Both the position numbers and the translations under genes were made by a program. A stretch of 64,000 nt of DNA from Asterochloris sp. CNOR1 (lineage: Eukaryota; Chlorophyta; Trebouxiophyceae; Trebouxiales; Trebouxiaceae): NCBI GenBank assembly GCA_963969365.1, contig OZ017761.1, forward strand, positions 496,001 through 560,000, in the 5' to 3' direction. This document shows positions 1-10,500 of the stretch, one piece after another; position 1 is the stretch's first letter; the number at the start of each line of letters is the position of its first letter. The notes beneath the pieces are model-generated. The model searched no databases and was not told where the DNA came from. It saw only the letters and a list, made by a program, of their open reading frames with translations.

Positions 1-67
1 CTGCACTGCCAGTCGCAGCTCCTCACACACGCCTGTTGCAGGATCCTGCACGACCTGCAGCCTGCAC

Positions 68-156
68 AGGGCTGCACCGTCTGAAGCCTGCACAGAATTC
101 CAGCCGGACGGCTGTCGTCTGCCTGTCCAGGCTGCACCGTCTGGAGCCTGCACAGA
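68..156. repeat. Two-copy direct repeat at left edge
   Basis: A segment beginning GGCTGCACCGTCTG and ending GCCTGCACAGA occurs twice, near 68-95 and 129-156, with one substitution in the part compared. It lies upstream of the first recognisable MFS exon, probably in an intron. Confidence 0.6.
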
Positions 157-191
157 CTGGAGTCTAATATCTGTCCACTGTTCTGCTGCAG

Positions 192-2255
192 TCATTGGCG
201 TGAGCACGTGGACCACCCTGATGCTGGACGCTGCTTTCAATGGTAGCTTCAACGGCGCCACTCCTCGCCCACAACCCAAGAACTGGGTACGCTTGAGCCT
301 GACCTTCCCCTGCTTGAAGAACATTGTGCTTTAGAGCTGATTGCGCATCACAGCTGCCCAGGCCAGCTGCTGCTTCTGGTCCTAACACTTTGCTGTCTGT
401 ACTGCACCTTGCAAAGTGCACACAGGCAGCAAAGTGCATTGGGCAGAGGCCTGGCGAGTATCTGCTTTTCTTCTGCGCCTGGCGTGATGCACTGAAGGCC
501 GGTTTTCTGTGAAAACAAATTGACCTGCTGACTGGTCGGGAGGCTGTCAGCACATCATATGCGGTGTGTGTCTACGTGCTACATGTGCAGAGGCCGCCAA
601 CAGCGCTGCCCTGACAGGGCTTGACAATTTTGCAACTGCTTCCACGCCCCACACACGTTGACGAAGCTGCCTGCCACCAGTCTCTGAGCACCTACTGACA
701 CTGCCCTCCTCCCTGCCCTGCAGACCCAGCACGACAAGAGCTGGTACACTGCCAAGCTGGCGCTTATCTCCAGCCTCCTGTGGGTGCCCTCCGCCTTCTC
801 CATGCAGTTCGTGGCCTGGTCATCCCAGCACTTCAAGGAGCGCAACCTCCACGCAGCCATCCCTGCCCTGGTGGGCACGATCGCCTATTCGTGAGTTTCA
901 AATTGCAATGTGTAGATGAACTTGATAAAGATGTTCAGGCTCTGCCATCGGGGGTTGATGCAGCTGTTCCTGTGTTAGAGAGATAGGGAGCTGCCAGGCA
1001 GAAGCGAGCCCCTGCCACCTGCTGGCTGAGCTGGTCAGCTTCATAGTCATGTGCCCTGCCTGCGGGCTTGACACTGCATGGGCTGCATTGCTGGATTGGG
1101 GCTGCCCCAGTCCAACTAGGGGCCTGCAAAGGTGCAAAGCAACAGCTCCTCTGCACACTGCATGAACCAGGGGTTGATGTTTCTGAGGTGTCTCCCGTTT
1201 GGAGGCGTGAGAGGGTTGCTGGGTCACAACTCCTCCCTGCCCGCCAGCTGGCCTGGCCTTGCCTAGTACTGTCGCCAAAGCAGCCCCTGCCACCAGAGCA
1301 GGCTTTCTGGCTGTGGTCTTGCTCTGCTGACTGGCTTGTGGGGTGGGCTGCAGAGTCTCTGCAGCATAAAGTAAGGGAGCTGCTCAGTGAGCTGGGGGCA
1401 GCTGCCAAGACTCTCGTCATGCAACTGAGCTGAACGGGTTGCTGTACTGACATGTCACACCCTGCCTGCCAGGTGCGTCCCACACGCCATCGAAAGGGCT
1501 GGTGCAATCCCAGGCTTTGTCTGTCTCACCATCGCAAGTTGTGGTGTCTGGTCTACGATTGGTGAGCGTTGCACTCCCTCAGCCTGTTGTTTGCAAGAGC
1601 GGGCATCTCCAAACCTGACAGGATGGGTACCTCTTGGAAGCCTTCCTGCACTGCCTTTAAAGGCTCCAATTTGCTGTCAGAGCACATGACCCAATTGGTG
1701 CTATGCCGGCAGGCCCCATCTGGAGCTACCCTCCCACCTTCCTGCATGGTGTCGCTAAGGCACCGGGCATCAGCTTCCTCAACGTTTTTACTGCCGTTGG
1801 AGGATTCTCGGGTGAGAGCTTCAGCCCATCTAGAGGCATTTGCTGTCCGGGTTGCTGTTTGGCTATAAACTGCAGCTGGCCTGTTAAGTTCACTGCCACT
1901 GTATGCTGCAATGCTGCAGGACCTTACATCATTGGCAGCCTCTCTCAAAGAACCGGCAGCTATGCCAGCTCCATGTATACCTTTGCTGCTTTCAATGCAG
2001 CAGCCGCAGTCATGCTACTGTGTGAGTCTGCTTTTGGCCTGCTGGCTTCTGTGCTGTGCTTTCTGTGCTCACCAGAGCATGCTTTGCCAGCTGTGCTCAG
2101 CTCCCCAGCTGATGTCTGCATGCCTGTCTGCAGTCATGAGCCCTGGCGGCTACGGTGATTTTGATGACAAAGACTCGGTAAACTTCTTCAAAAAGAAACC
2201 TGCTGAGGATCAGATGACAACTGAGGAGCCGCCAGAGCCAAAGCTGGCCACATGA
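192..2255 (+). CDS. MFS transporter, C-terminal part (anion:cation symporter-like)
   Basis: Secondary transporter of the major facilitator superfamily; only the C-terminal half is in the window. Exons in matching phase are 192-286, 724-890, 1473-1561, 1713-1811, 1920-2021 and 2134-2255 (TGA). They encode consecutive hydrophobic helices. The pattern AIPALVG, then GPIWSYPPTFL, then GGFSGPYIIGSL..TGSY is characteristic of the tartrate/allantoate-type anion:cation symporter branch: a polar loop before a helix, then the Gly/Pro-rich helices 10-12. The tail after the last helix is charged and cytosolic in appearance. Introns are GT-AG with TGCAG or GGCAG acceptors. Substrate cannot be told from sequence. 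The 5' exons lie left of the window or in 1-191, where I could not identify one. Confidence 0.85.
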
Positions 2256-3799
2256 ACCTCACAACTTATTCTTCCTGCTCCTAGATGACCACCACCCTGA
2301 CGCTGCTTAAGCCAGCTTGATTCCCCCAACTCTCATACAAATTGCCCTGCCTCCCAAATCCTCTCCCTTTTTGGGCCCTGTTTGCATGCACTGGAGGTCA
2401 GACCAGTGAACTGCCTTGTATGCACCTGTTCTGCTCTTGCAGCTTTTCACTAAATGCAGGACTGCATATGATTTTGCTGACAAGTTCATCATCTGGTAAT
2501 GGCTTAGGGACACATGTGTCGGGTCAACGTTGCAATTCCAATTGCAGACGCAGTGGCCAAGCTAAGCAGGCCGCCATAGGAATACATTGCAGCACGTAGC
2601 TGATCTGCCCTTGTCTTGGTGGTCTCACGCAAGGCAAGCTTTTGAAGAGCCTACAATAGCATCAGCATAGTGCTCCATGACAAGAGGCCATCATGCAAGG
2701 TCCTGAAAAGCATTCTTCCTCATGTCTGTCTCCGTTGAGCATGCTCATCCCACTGTGGCGGTGGATGAACGTACTGTATTGGGTCCGAATGGCTGTGCTG
2801 GAGCATACTGAAGGTGATTTGACGCTGATGCAGGCGAAGGCGTGCATGCATGAGCGTCTGTGCTCCTCCTTGCAGACCAACACCCTTGTGATAGGCCAAG
2901 GCGGTGTCTGTGGGGTGCATGCACAACGCAGTCCTGCAACTCCTGCCATTGGAGCTACCCTGTTTGACCTATCACAAGCACAAAGCAGGCTGGTCTGTGT
3001 TGCGTCCCAGCCTGCAATGTGTGAGCAGCTGAGGTAAAGCTTTAGCATGTGAGAGACGAGAGAAGCGTTTGGAATGGGGGCATCTGACAAGAGCTTATAG
3101 GAGGACTGAGGATGTAGAATGCATGACTGCTTTTGAGTTGAATTTGGAATTGTGGACAGTGTGGGAGAGTGAGAGAGCTTGTAAGCAGAGGACATATTGC
3201 CAGCACCTCAGCATGGGGTTACATGCCATCAGCAGAGAACAGCCTTGTGTGCCTTGGCAGCCTGCTTGAACGGGGTTGGGTTGCAGGAGCTTGTTAAGGA
3301 ACCTCCTCCTGCTGTCTCTCGTCCGAAAGACGTAACAGCTTGGGGCTCTCCCATGAAGGCCATAGGTTGATGTAGGTCAGATGCTTTTTTTGCATGCTGC
3401 ATCATCGAGACCGGATCAGTCTGGCATGCCTTGATTGACTTCGTGCCGTGAGCACTCTTTCAACAAGCTGGGCGACCAGACGAGACCACAGCCGATGGCA
3501 ACCTTCTGGAGGCTTGTGAGTTCAGTGTGTTCCATCTCCTGATATGACAGCCTGTTCATGGCAGCTTTCGGCATCGAGCTTGCTGGCATTTGCTGTGTCT
3601 GGCTCTGGGCTGTGCTTCTCTGCGCCTAGGAGGTCCGCCTCAATGCGCAGCCCTGCATTGCCATCACACTCAGCAACGTCTGTGAAATGTCGCATGGCAC
3701 ACCACGATGACTAGCCAGCAGAGCTCTGCAGCCCTCATGGACTGCAATTGTGGCAGCCGCTTGTGGGGCTGCCCGAGGCAGCAGGCCCCAAAGGCAGCC
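2256..3799. other. Intergenic / 3' UTR, nothing recognised
   Basis: About 1.5 kb between the MFS stop codon and the first plausible start of the next gene. Open frames on both strands are short, overlap each other and lack coherent splice partners. It should hold the MFS 3' UTR and the promoter of the next gene, but no specific element could be assigned. Confidence 0.5.
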
Positions 3800-6700
3800 A
3801 TGGAAGCCGCAGTCATGCCCAGGCCGCCCATGCAGGTCCGCAGCACAGATGGCAGGGTTGGTTGCCACAGGAATCGCCATCAGCTGGGTGGAGGATGCCC
3901 ACTAAAGTTTCATCTGTACCTGGTGCCTGCCTGGTGCAGGTGTGCAGGACGGCAGACTGCTGCCTCAGTCTCAGTGGCAGTAGCTGTCATCAACTGCCAG
4001 CCCGTCTGTGCCTCACCTGTCCTTCAACTTCCATTCTGTGCCCCTTGCAGGTCCGCAGGACGCAGACTGCAGGGCTGGTCGCCACAGGGGCTGCCGTCGG
4101 CTACTACTTCATCTCTCCCAGCCTGCGGGTGGAGGAGATCCGCGTCCCCTCCAGCTCCCTGCTGGCCACGGCGCCCATGTTTGGCATAGGTGAGGGTGTC
4201 TGGGGCTCTTGCGAGCAGCTGCTTTGAGCATGGCCCTGGCTGGGACAGACAAGGGGCCGAAGCCAAGCAGCGGCAGCACCTTGAGCAAGCTGAGGCTCTC
4301 CTCATCTGGTGTGCCTGACAGAGCCTGTTAATGCAAGTCCCTCAAGGAACACATTTCAGCAGGGAGGGCGCAGTCTGGCACGCTCAGCCCCTATGCCCCA
4401 CCTGCATGGTGCCTCCCCAGCTGTTTTTGCAATGGGCAGCAGAGGCAGCTCAGCAGCATGCGACTGCAGTGTTCGCCAGGGCCTGCTGTTTGTGGCAGGC
4501 CACACAGCTTGGCACCATGTACTCTGCTGTGGTTCTGCTGCCATTGCAACAAGTGGTTGGTCAGACATAGCATAGCATGCATCACTTTGCAGCTCACACA
4601 GGGTCAGCATGCTTGGTGCAGGTGACAAGAAGATGGCCAAGGTGTACAACACAGACCCCTACCGTGACTGCTTTGCTGTCACCGTCCCCAAGGAGGTGGG
4701 CTTGGTGCACTCCTGCAGTGTGCGCCTGCAGGCAGCTGGCATGCCGACTCGGGCGGCAGCACCACTTCTGCCTGCGGGGGACACCTGACAGGCAAGGGGA
4801 TATTCCGTGTTCACGCTGTGATTTAGGCTGTGATCCTGGCATGCACACGACAAGATGTATGGGTACAGCTGCCTATGTGTTATCTACACAGCACAAACCC
4901 AGCTCATGAAGAGGACAGCGTGCCGCAGCCCCAGGCGTGCAACCAGTCAACCAGCGCCCCACTTCGCTGCACCTGCCGCCCTTGACTGCTGCTGGCTTGG
5001 CTGCAGGTGCTGGCAGAGTCCTGCAAGGCGGCCGCTGAAAATGGCGGGACTGCCAAGACCCCTCAGGACATCATGATGAGCTATGCACGCTCATTCATGA
5101 CCTCTCCTGTCTTCAAGGCAAGCAAGCATTGGTGTCTCTGCACAGCCATGTGCACTGGCCTCCACCCTGCTTCTCCACAGCAGGCCTGGTTGGTCTTTGT
5201 GGCCTTGTGCTGAGCTGGGGGCTCTGACTCCTGGCGGCCCTGATGCCATGTGGGTCTGGTTTGGTCAAGCAGCCACTACATCATCAGCCCTGGGTACACC
5301 CAGAGCAGGGTCCCTGTTTCACTCTCGTCTGACCTCGGTGAGCCATGCTCTTATGGGTCGCCGAGGTGGGTGGTTTGAACCCAACCCAAATTGCTGCCAA
5401 TGAATCTGCTTGCTGCACAATATTCATGTCCTGCATGGCTCACCTGCCCCTGTGCTGCGCTTCAGGTGGAGCGGGCAGCGTTCAAGTACGTCCTCAGGTC
5501 TCGAAACAGTCTGTCAGACCAGGAAATCCACAGCTCAGACCTTCCTCCCGGCCTCAAACTTGACAGCTTTCAGGTGGGGTCACTGGCTGGCGTTGCTGCG
5601 GTGAAGGAAGCTGCTCACAGGCACAAACAGCTTCCAGTTGGACAAGTCTGCAACCTGTTTTTAGCTGGACCTCTTTGGTTGCAAGCACCTGCTGTAACAG
5701 CTTTGATGACTGCAAAGCAGGCAAAACGCACTGCCAACAGCATGGCCGCCCAATGAGACGCCGCAGCAGCCAGTTATGCTCCAAAATGTGCTGCAGGTGG
5801 CAAATTGCAGTGACAAGAAGCTGCTGCACATCGATGTCCCAACCCAGATCGCCCTCTAACTTTCCATCTCTGTCCTGCAGGTGGTGGACTGCAGTGACAA
5901 CCAGCTGCTGCTAAGAAGGCAGCCTGCTGCATACGCACAAGGTTATCCAGCTAGGTACAATGTCTGCTGCAGGCGGTGGAATGCAAAGACAAGGAGCTGC
6001 TGCTCAGGGCGGCCGCTGGAGGGTAAATCTAACGCAGTAACCTTGCGCTGCTGCTCAGCGAGGATCTGCTGCACCCGCATCTCACCTCCATTGCCTATCT
6101 CTGTCCTGCAGGTGGTGGACCGCACTGACAAGGAGCTGCTGCTCAAGTGGCAAAGAGATCGCAATGGGCAGGTGACTGCGGGGTACACCTGGCTGGGGAT
6201 CGCCCCCTCCCAGCCGCCACCACCAGCCAAGGGCGCCGCTCTGGCTGAGGTGAGGGTGCACACACCTCATGAGGCACTTGCCTTTGTTGTGCACATCATG
6301 CTGGCTGTGCTACAGCCCAGGAGCTCAGTGTGCCACTAGGCAGCAGCACCGGCAACAATGGGGCTGCTTGCTGTTTGTAGCCGGATGCAACTCTCCTGTC
6401 TTGCGCTGTATTCCGGCAAAGAAAGCACCCGCAGTATGCTGAGCGCCTCCTGCCTGAGCAGGCTGTCTTTCAGGACTCCCCAGTGGAAACGGCGCTATCG
6501 TTGAGGCCACTGGTGTCTGCTGCAGGACACCACTGGTGTCAGGGACTTCACCTGGGGGGGCAGCAGCTGCTGGCAGATCCAGCCCTTGCCATAACTGCTG
6601 GAGGACATGCATAAGGATAGCTGTAGGCTGTGAACCACTTGGGGGCACCACACGCCAGAAGACTCCCTGCCCCTGCCACTGAGCTCTCTCACTTCATGCT

Positions 6701-7162
6701 CTGCAGGACAGCTACTGGGACAGCTTCAAAAAGTACTTCAACTGGGGCCAGCAGTCGGCAGCAGACGCCCAGCCCAGCCAGGAGGCAGCCTCAGCCATGG
6801 TGACAGACACGCTGAGCAGCTACTGGAATGGGGCTCTGCACAAGGTTGGCCTGGGGTCCTGGGCATCTGGTAGTGAGGCCACTCCAGATGGAGCTGCCCA
6901 GCAGGGTGACACAGGCCGCAGCGACCAGGAGCCAGTCAACGGCTCTGTCCACAGTGAGGGCCAGGAGGTGCTGGATGGCAGCAAGAGCGTACGGCTCATG
7001 TTTGGCTCGGCCTTCTGGCACGTGTCCCCTGCCGGCAAGGTGACAGCCGAGCCCAACCAGCAGGTGGTGTCCTGGCCTGTGACAATTCACAAGTGGTACA
7101 GCAAGCTGCTGCTGGGCAGTGCTGCAGACAAGCTAGAACATCAGTTGAAAGAGTGTGGCTGA
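3800..7162 (+). CDS. DUF2867-like protein
   Basis: Exons: 3800-3835 (tentative start), 4051-4189, 4622-4695, 5007-5117, 5466-5573, 6112-6249 and 6707-7162 (TGA); all phases agree, giving about 353 residues. An N-terminal hydrophobic stretch (LVATGAAVGYYF) could be a membrane anchor. Then come DPYRDCFAVTVP, ARSFMTSPVF, a segment around ERAAFKYVLRSRN, DRTDKELLLKW, and a C-terminal VTIHKWYSKLLL. The order aspartate-F-x-V-x-P, P-x-F/W, R-x-x-L, E-L-L-L, H-x-W/x-Y is like the DUF2867 family (ligand-binding, START-like fold), here with a long Ser/Gln-rich insertion (about 6750-6970). This is inference from pattern only. The intron after 5117 has a GC donor (AAG|gcaagc). Introns before exons 2 and 6 contain decayed copies of those exon starts. 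The start codon is the weakest part. Confidence 0.6.
3829..4090 (+). repeat. Decayed copies of an exon start within the intron
   Basis: The acceptor and first ~40 bases of the exon at 4051 (CAG|GTCCGCAGGACGCAGAC...) recur in degenerate form at about 3829-3875 (CAGGTCCGCAGCACAGATGG) and about 3937-3965 (GCAGGACGGCAGACTGCTG). Confidence 0.65.
5791..6155 (+). repeat. Four tandem copies of an exon start
   Basis: The real exon starts after CTGCAG at 6106-6111. Three earlier copies begin at CTGCAG 5791, 5875 and 5967. All share the order GTGG..TGCA.TGACAA..AGCTGCTGCT. The polypyrimidine tract before copy 2 (CATCTCTGTCCTGCAG) also resembles that before the real exon. Copies hold in-frame stops or lack good donors, so they look like dead pseudo-exons. 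Confidence 0.85.
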
Positions 7163-7581
7163 CTGTGTCAGTATGTTGGTCCACTGTTTCCTGACTGCTA
7201 GTGACAGCTGACAAGGAGTTCAATTTTGATGACATGACTTCAACTTGAATTCAACTTGAACTTTGCATGCACCATAGCATGGAGGCTGCAGCCAAAAAAT
7301 GTCATTCGTGTAGCATGCTGCAAGGCACTGTCAGCTGCAATGGCATATGTTGGCAGGGGCAGTGCAAACCCTCTGTGCAGGCATACTACAGTAGTCATGG
7401 CACAAGGATATGTCTGGTACCCATGCTGCAAGAACTGGGAGATAACTATGTTCCTGAACAGATGTAGGGTGTGAGCTGTTCCCCCTGAACTTGTGATGCT
7501 GCTAATCATTGGTTGTAGGCACAGGATGCTCAGTCAGACAGCACAAAATCTGGTGCTACTCTGTGCTGCCAGCACTGCTCA

Positions 7582-10500
7582 TCAGTCGTCTGACAGCAAA
7601 AAGCCCACGACTTGCAGCGCTTTAGTTTTGTCGAAGTAGGGCACCAGGGTCACGGTGCAGTGCTGCAGGCCGCAGGTTGCCACCATTTTACCATTGGCCA
7701 GCATCTTCAGCTTGGACAACTACAGAGCAGGACGGAAGGCAGTGTGTCAGGTATTGAACAAAGCTTGGTCAAGACAGGGTTGGTGCCAGCTGGCATCTTC
7801 AAGACTGGACATCTGCAAGCCAGGATGTCGAGAAAGTGTTGCACATTGCTGCATGCTTGCATTATTGGAATGTGCCCTCAGCCTGCTTCAGCTCAAACAG
7901 CTGCTGGGTCGACACAGAGAGCGTCATGCATCTGGTTAAGGGTCGACACCCTACTTTTGCTGCCAAAGCCGTGACATCAGACCTATCTGCTGCTTGCTGG
8001 CCTGCTGTATGTCGCCCACAGCTTGACACATAACTCAGCTGCAGCAGGCTGTGTCCAGGCTGCTGCTTGCAATCTGCAAAAGATCCCAACAGCCGGCAGC
8101 ATTTAGAGCTCCACACGAAGCCCTCCTCTTCTTGCAAAGCATGTCGAGGCTGCCACAAGTCCAATTGGTGAGCAGCATGTCCCCTCCATTCTCTCCCAGG
8201 CAGCAGCACACACAGCTCAGCACCACACCCACCTGCTTCTCGCTGAGGACGTCCAGGCGGCACCTCATCACGTAGTGCTCGCCCAGCTTGACGTCCCGCT
8301 GCGTGGCCAGCTCCGTCACAAATAGTGTGGGTGGGAACTGCTCCTGGTTCTTTTCGGGGAGCAGGGCTGTCATGTGGAACAGCTCCACAGTGCTGCTGCC
8401 AAAACGATGCTTTACACGCCCACTCCACAGGGCCAGCTTGGGGGCTTCGGAGCTGCTATCGGCAGCTGCGGCTGCCTGCAGCAGCTGTGAGTGAGGTGAG
8501 CAGAGGGGGGCAAAACGGTGCGGCAAGGCCAGTGTGTGTGTGGCAATGGAAGGCTGCCGCTCGTGCCTGCCGCAGCTGCATGTGGGTCAATGAGCAGAGG
8601 AATACATAAAGCTGTAGCAGGTGGGCCTGTGCAACTTGTGACAGCAAGGCGAGCTTCCAGAGCCACAGTGTCATCATGGAGAAGCCTTCTGCAGCAGCTG
8701 TCAGCAGGGCATCAAGTGATCAGGCAATACAGCCCAAGGTAGCCGATTGGGAGCCTGTGTATGCAAAAGACCGCCACTCAGACTGGACAATGCTGCCCCC
8801 CTGCATGCAGAAGCCTACTACACCACGCCTGGCCCCCAGGCCAGTCATAACGGTCGATTGCATTCAATGACAGGCGCTCCCAATTCTTGAGACATGCTGC
8901 CTTAGCAGCTCAAGGCACACAGGACCCCCTGACTGACCACCAGCAGCTTAAAACGCTACACTTTGACTCAGTACAAGGGTGCCCCTGCAAGGCAGTGCCC
9001 CCCCCCCCGAGTGCAGCTCAAGCACAAGGCAGCACGCAGGCATTCTGGCTTGCTGCTTGCAGAGCCACTGGGGCAGGCATGCCCTACACTGCGACCCAGC
9101 AAGCGGCTTTGCCACAGACTAGCTATCTGCAGCGAAATGGCTTTCCCACATCTCACGCCACATACACAATTGCCATCTTGACTTGGCAAGCGGCTAGCAA
9201 TTGGGCGGCATCTCACTTCAATGCAGACATGGCCAATGCTCCACTGCTAAAAGCCTGAATAGACCTCAGTCAATACAGTTCCGGGTTCACGCAGAAGCAG
9301 GAGCGCCCACACTTCACTGCTGACAGCCCTACAGACTCACACGGGGACAAAGACCCAGCAAGCGGTTCTGCCACCTGCCACCCGCTGCTCAAGCCACTTT
9401 TTGCGCCATGATCCTGAGTCAAGCCAGTTCACACATGATTGCAGACATGCTCCACCACTCACCATCGGCAGTCCCACTGACTTGGGTGTGGGCACCACTC
9501 TGAGCGGCAGGATGGGCATGCTTGGCCGCGGGCTGGGCACGGGCAGCACGCTGCCGCTGGCTGGCACATGAGGGGATTCTTTGGGAGGACCACCTCCCTG
9601 CCCTGCAGGAGCAGCAGCAATGCACATCGGAGGTGCTGTTTTGCAGGCTGGTGGTGCATTTGTGCCCTGGAAGCTTTAAGCGCAGATTGCAACCAGCTGT
9701 GGCTGAGCAGCATGCCTACAAGTGCAACTGGCACACCCAACACTGTTGCAGAAGGTGACAAGATAAATGGGATGGCAGGAACTGAGACCCAGATCTTCTG
9801 ATGGTTGTCCAGAGAAGCACAGTATACCAGGTAAGGCCACCTGCGGTCATGTACGGGGAGTGGAGCAGTTACAAGCAGGGCCGCACCTGCCGGCCCCAGG
9901 AGGCTCCCGCTGGCACTGCGGTGCATCACAGGGGGTGTGCCCTGCCCCTTGCCCTGCTGCTGGCCAGCCAGCTGGGTTATGATGGCCTGAGCGGCTGTGT
10001 GCCCCAGGCTTTCGCTGCTGTGGGTGCGGTGCATGCCCATGCCTGCAGCAGACCCAGCCCTTGGTGCTGTAACAGGAGGACTTGGCAGGAGACATCTAGT
10101 CAGCGAGCAAGCCAGAACAGCAAGCGAATTTGCGGGTCCTATGCTTGCCAGCCGTCAATGCTTCTGTCGTATGACCCTGTGGCCTAGGCTCTAGCTGAAC
10201 TCCCCACATTGTGTGCTATTTATGCCCTGCCAGCACGTGGAAAGCCAGGGCAGCGGCTCTGTCCTCTCACTGCACCAGTGCCTCAGCTTGTGCTGCTGCC
10301 CTCACGTGTCACTTCCCATGTTTTCCACAACATGCTCTGCAGCCACACCCACATGTACAGCTCATGCTGGGCAGAAACATGACTGGCAGCACACATGAGA
10401 AGGGCTGCCCTGACCAGCCGTGTCCTCCATTGTGGGGCAAGCACAAAGCTTCATATGCAGCCATGCCCTTTACTGCTCGTGCAGAAGGCAGCTGAGGTGT

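Noticed and set aside
3340-3400. Stretch with a short T run (gcttttttt) considered as a Pol III terminator
   Set aside because: No A/B-box or structured RNA was recognisable upstream.
5355-5400. GGTTTGAACCC, resembling a tRNA T-loop
   Set aside because: No cloverleaf with acceptor and anticodon stems can be folded around it.
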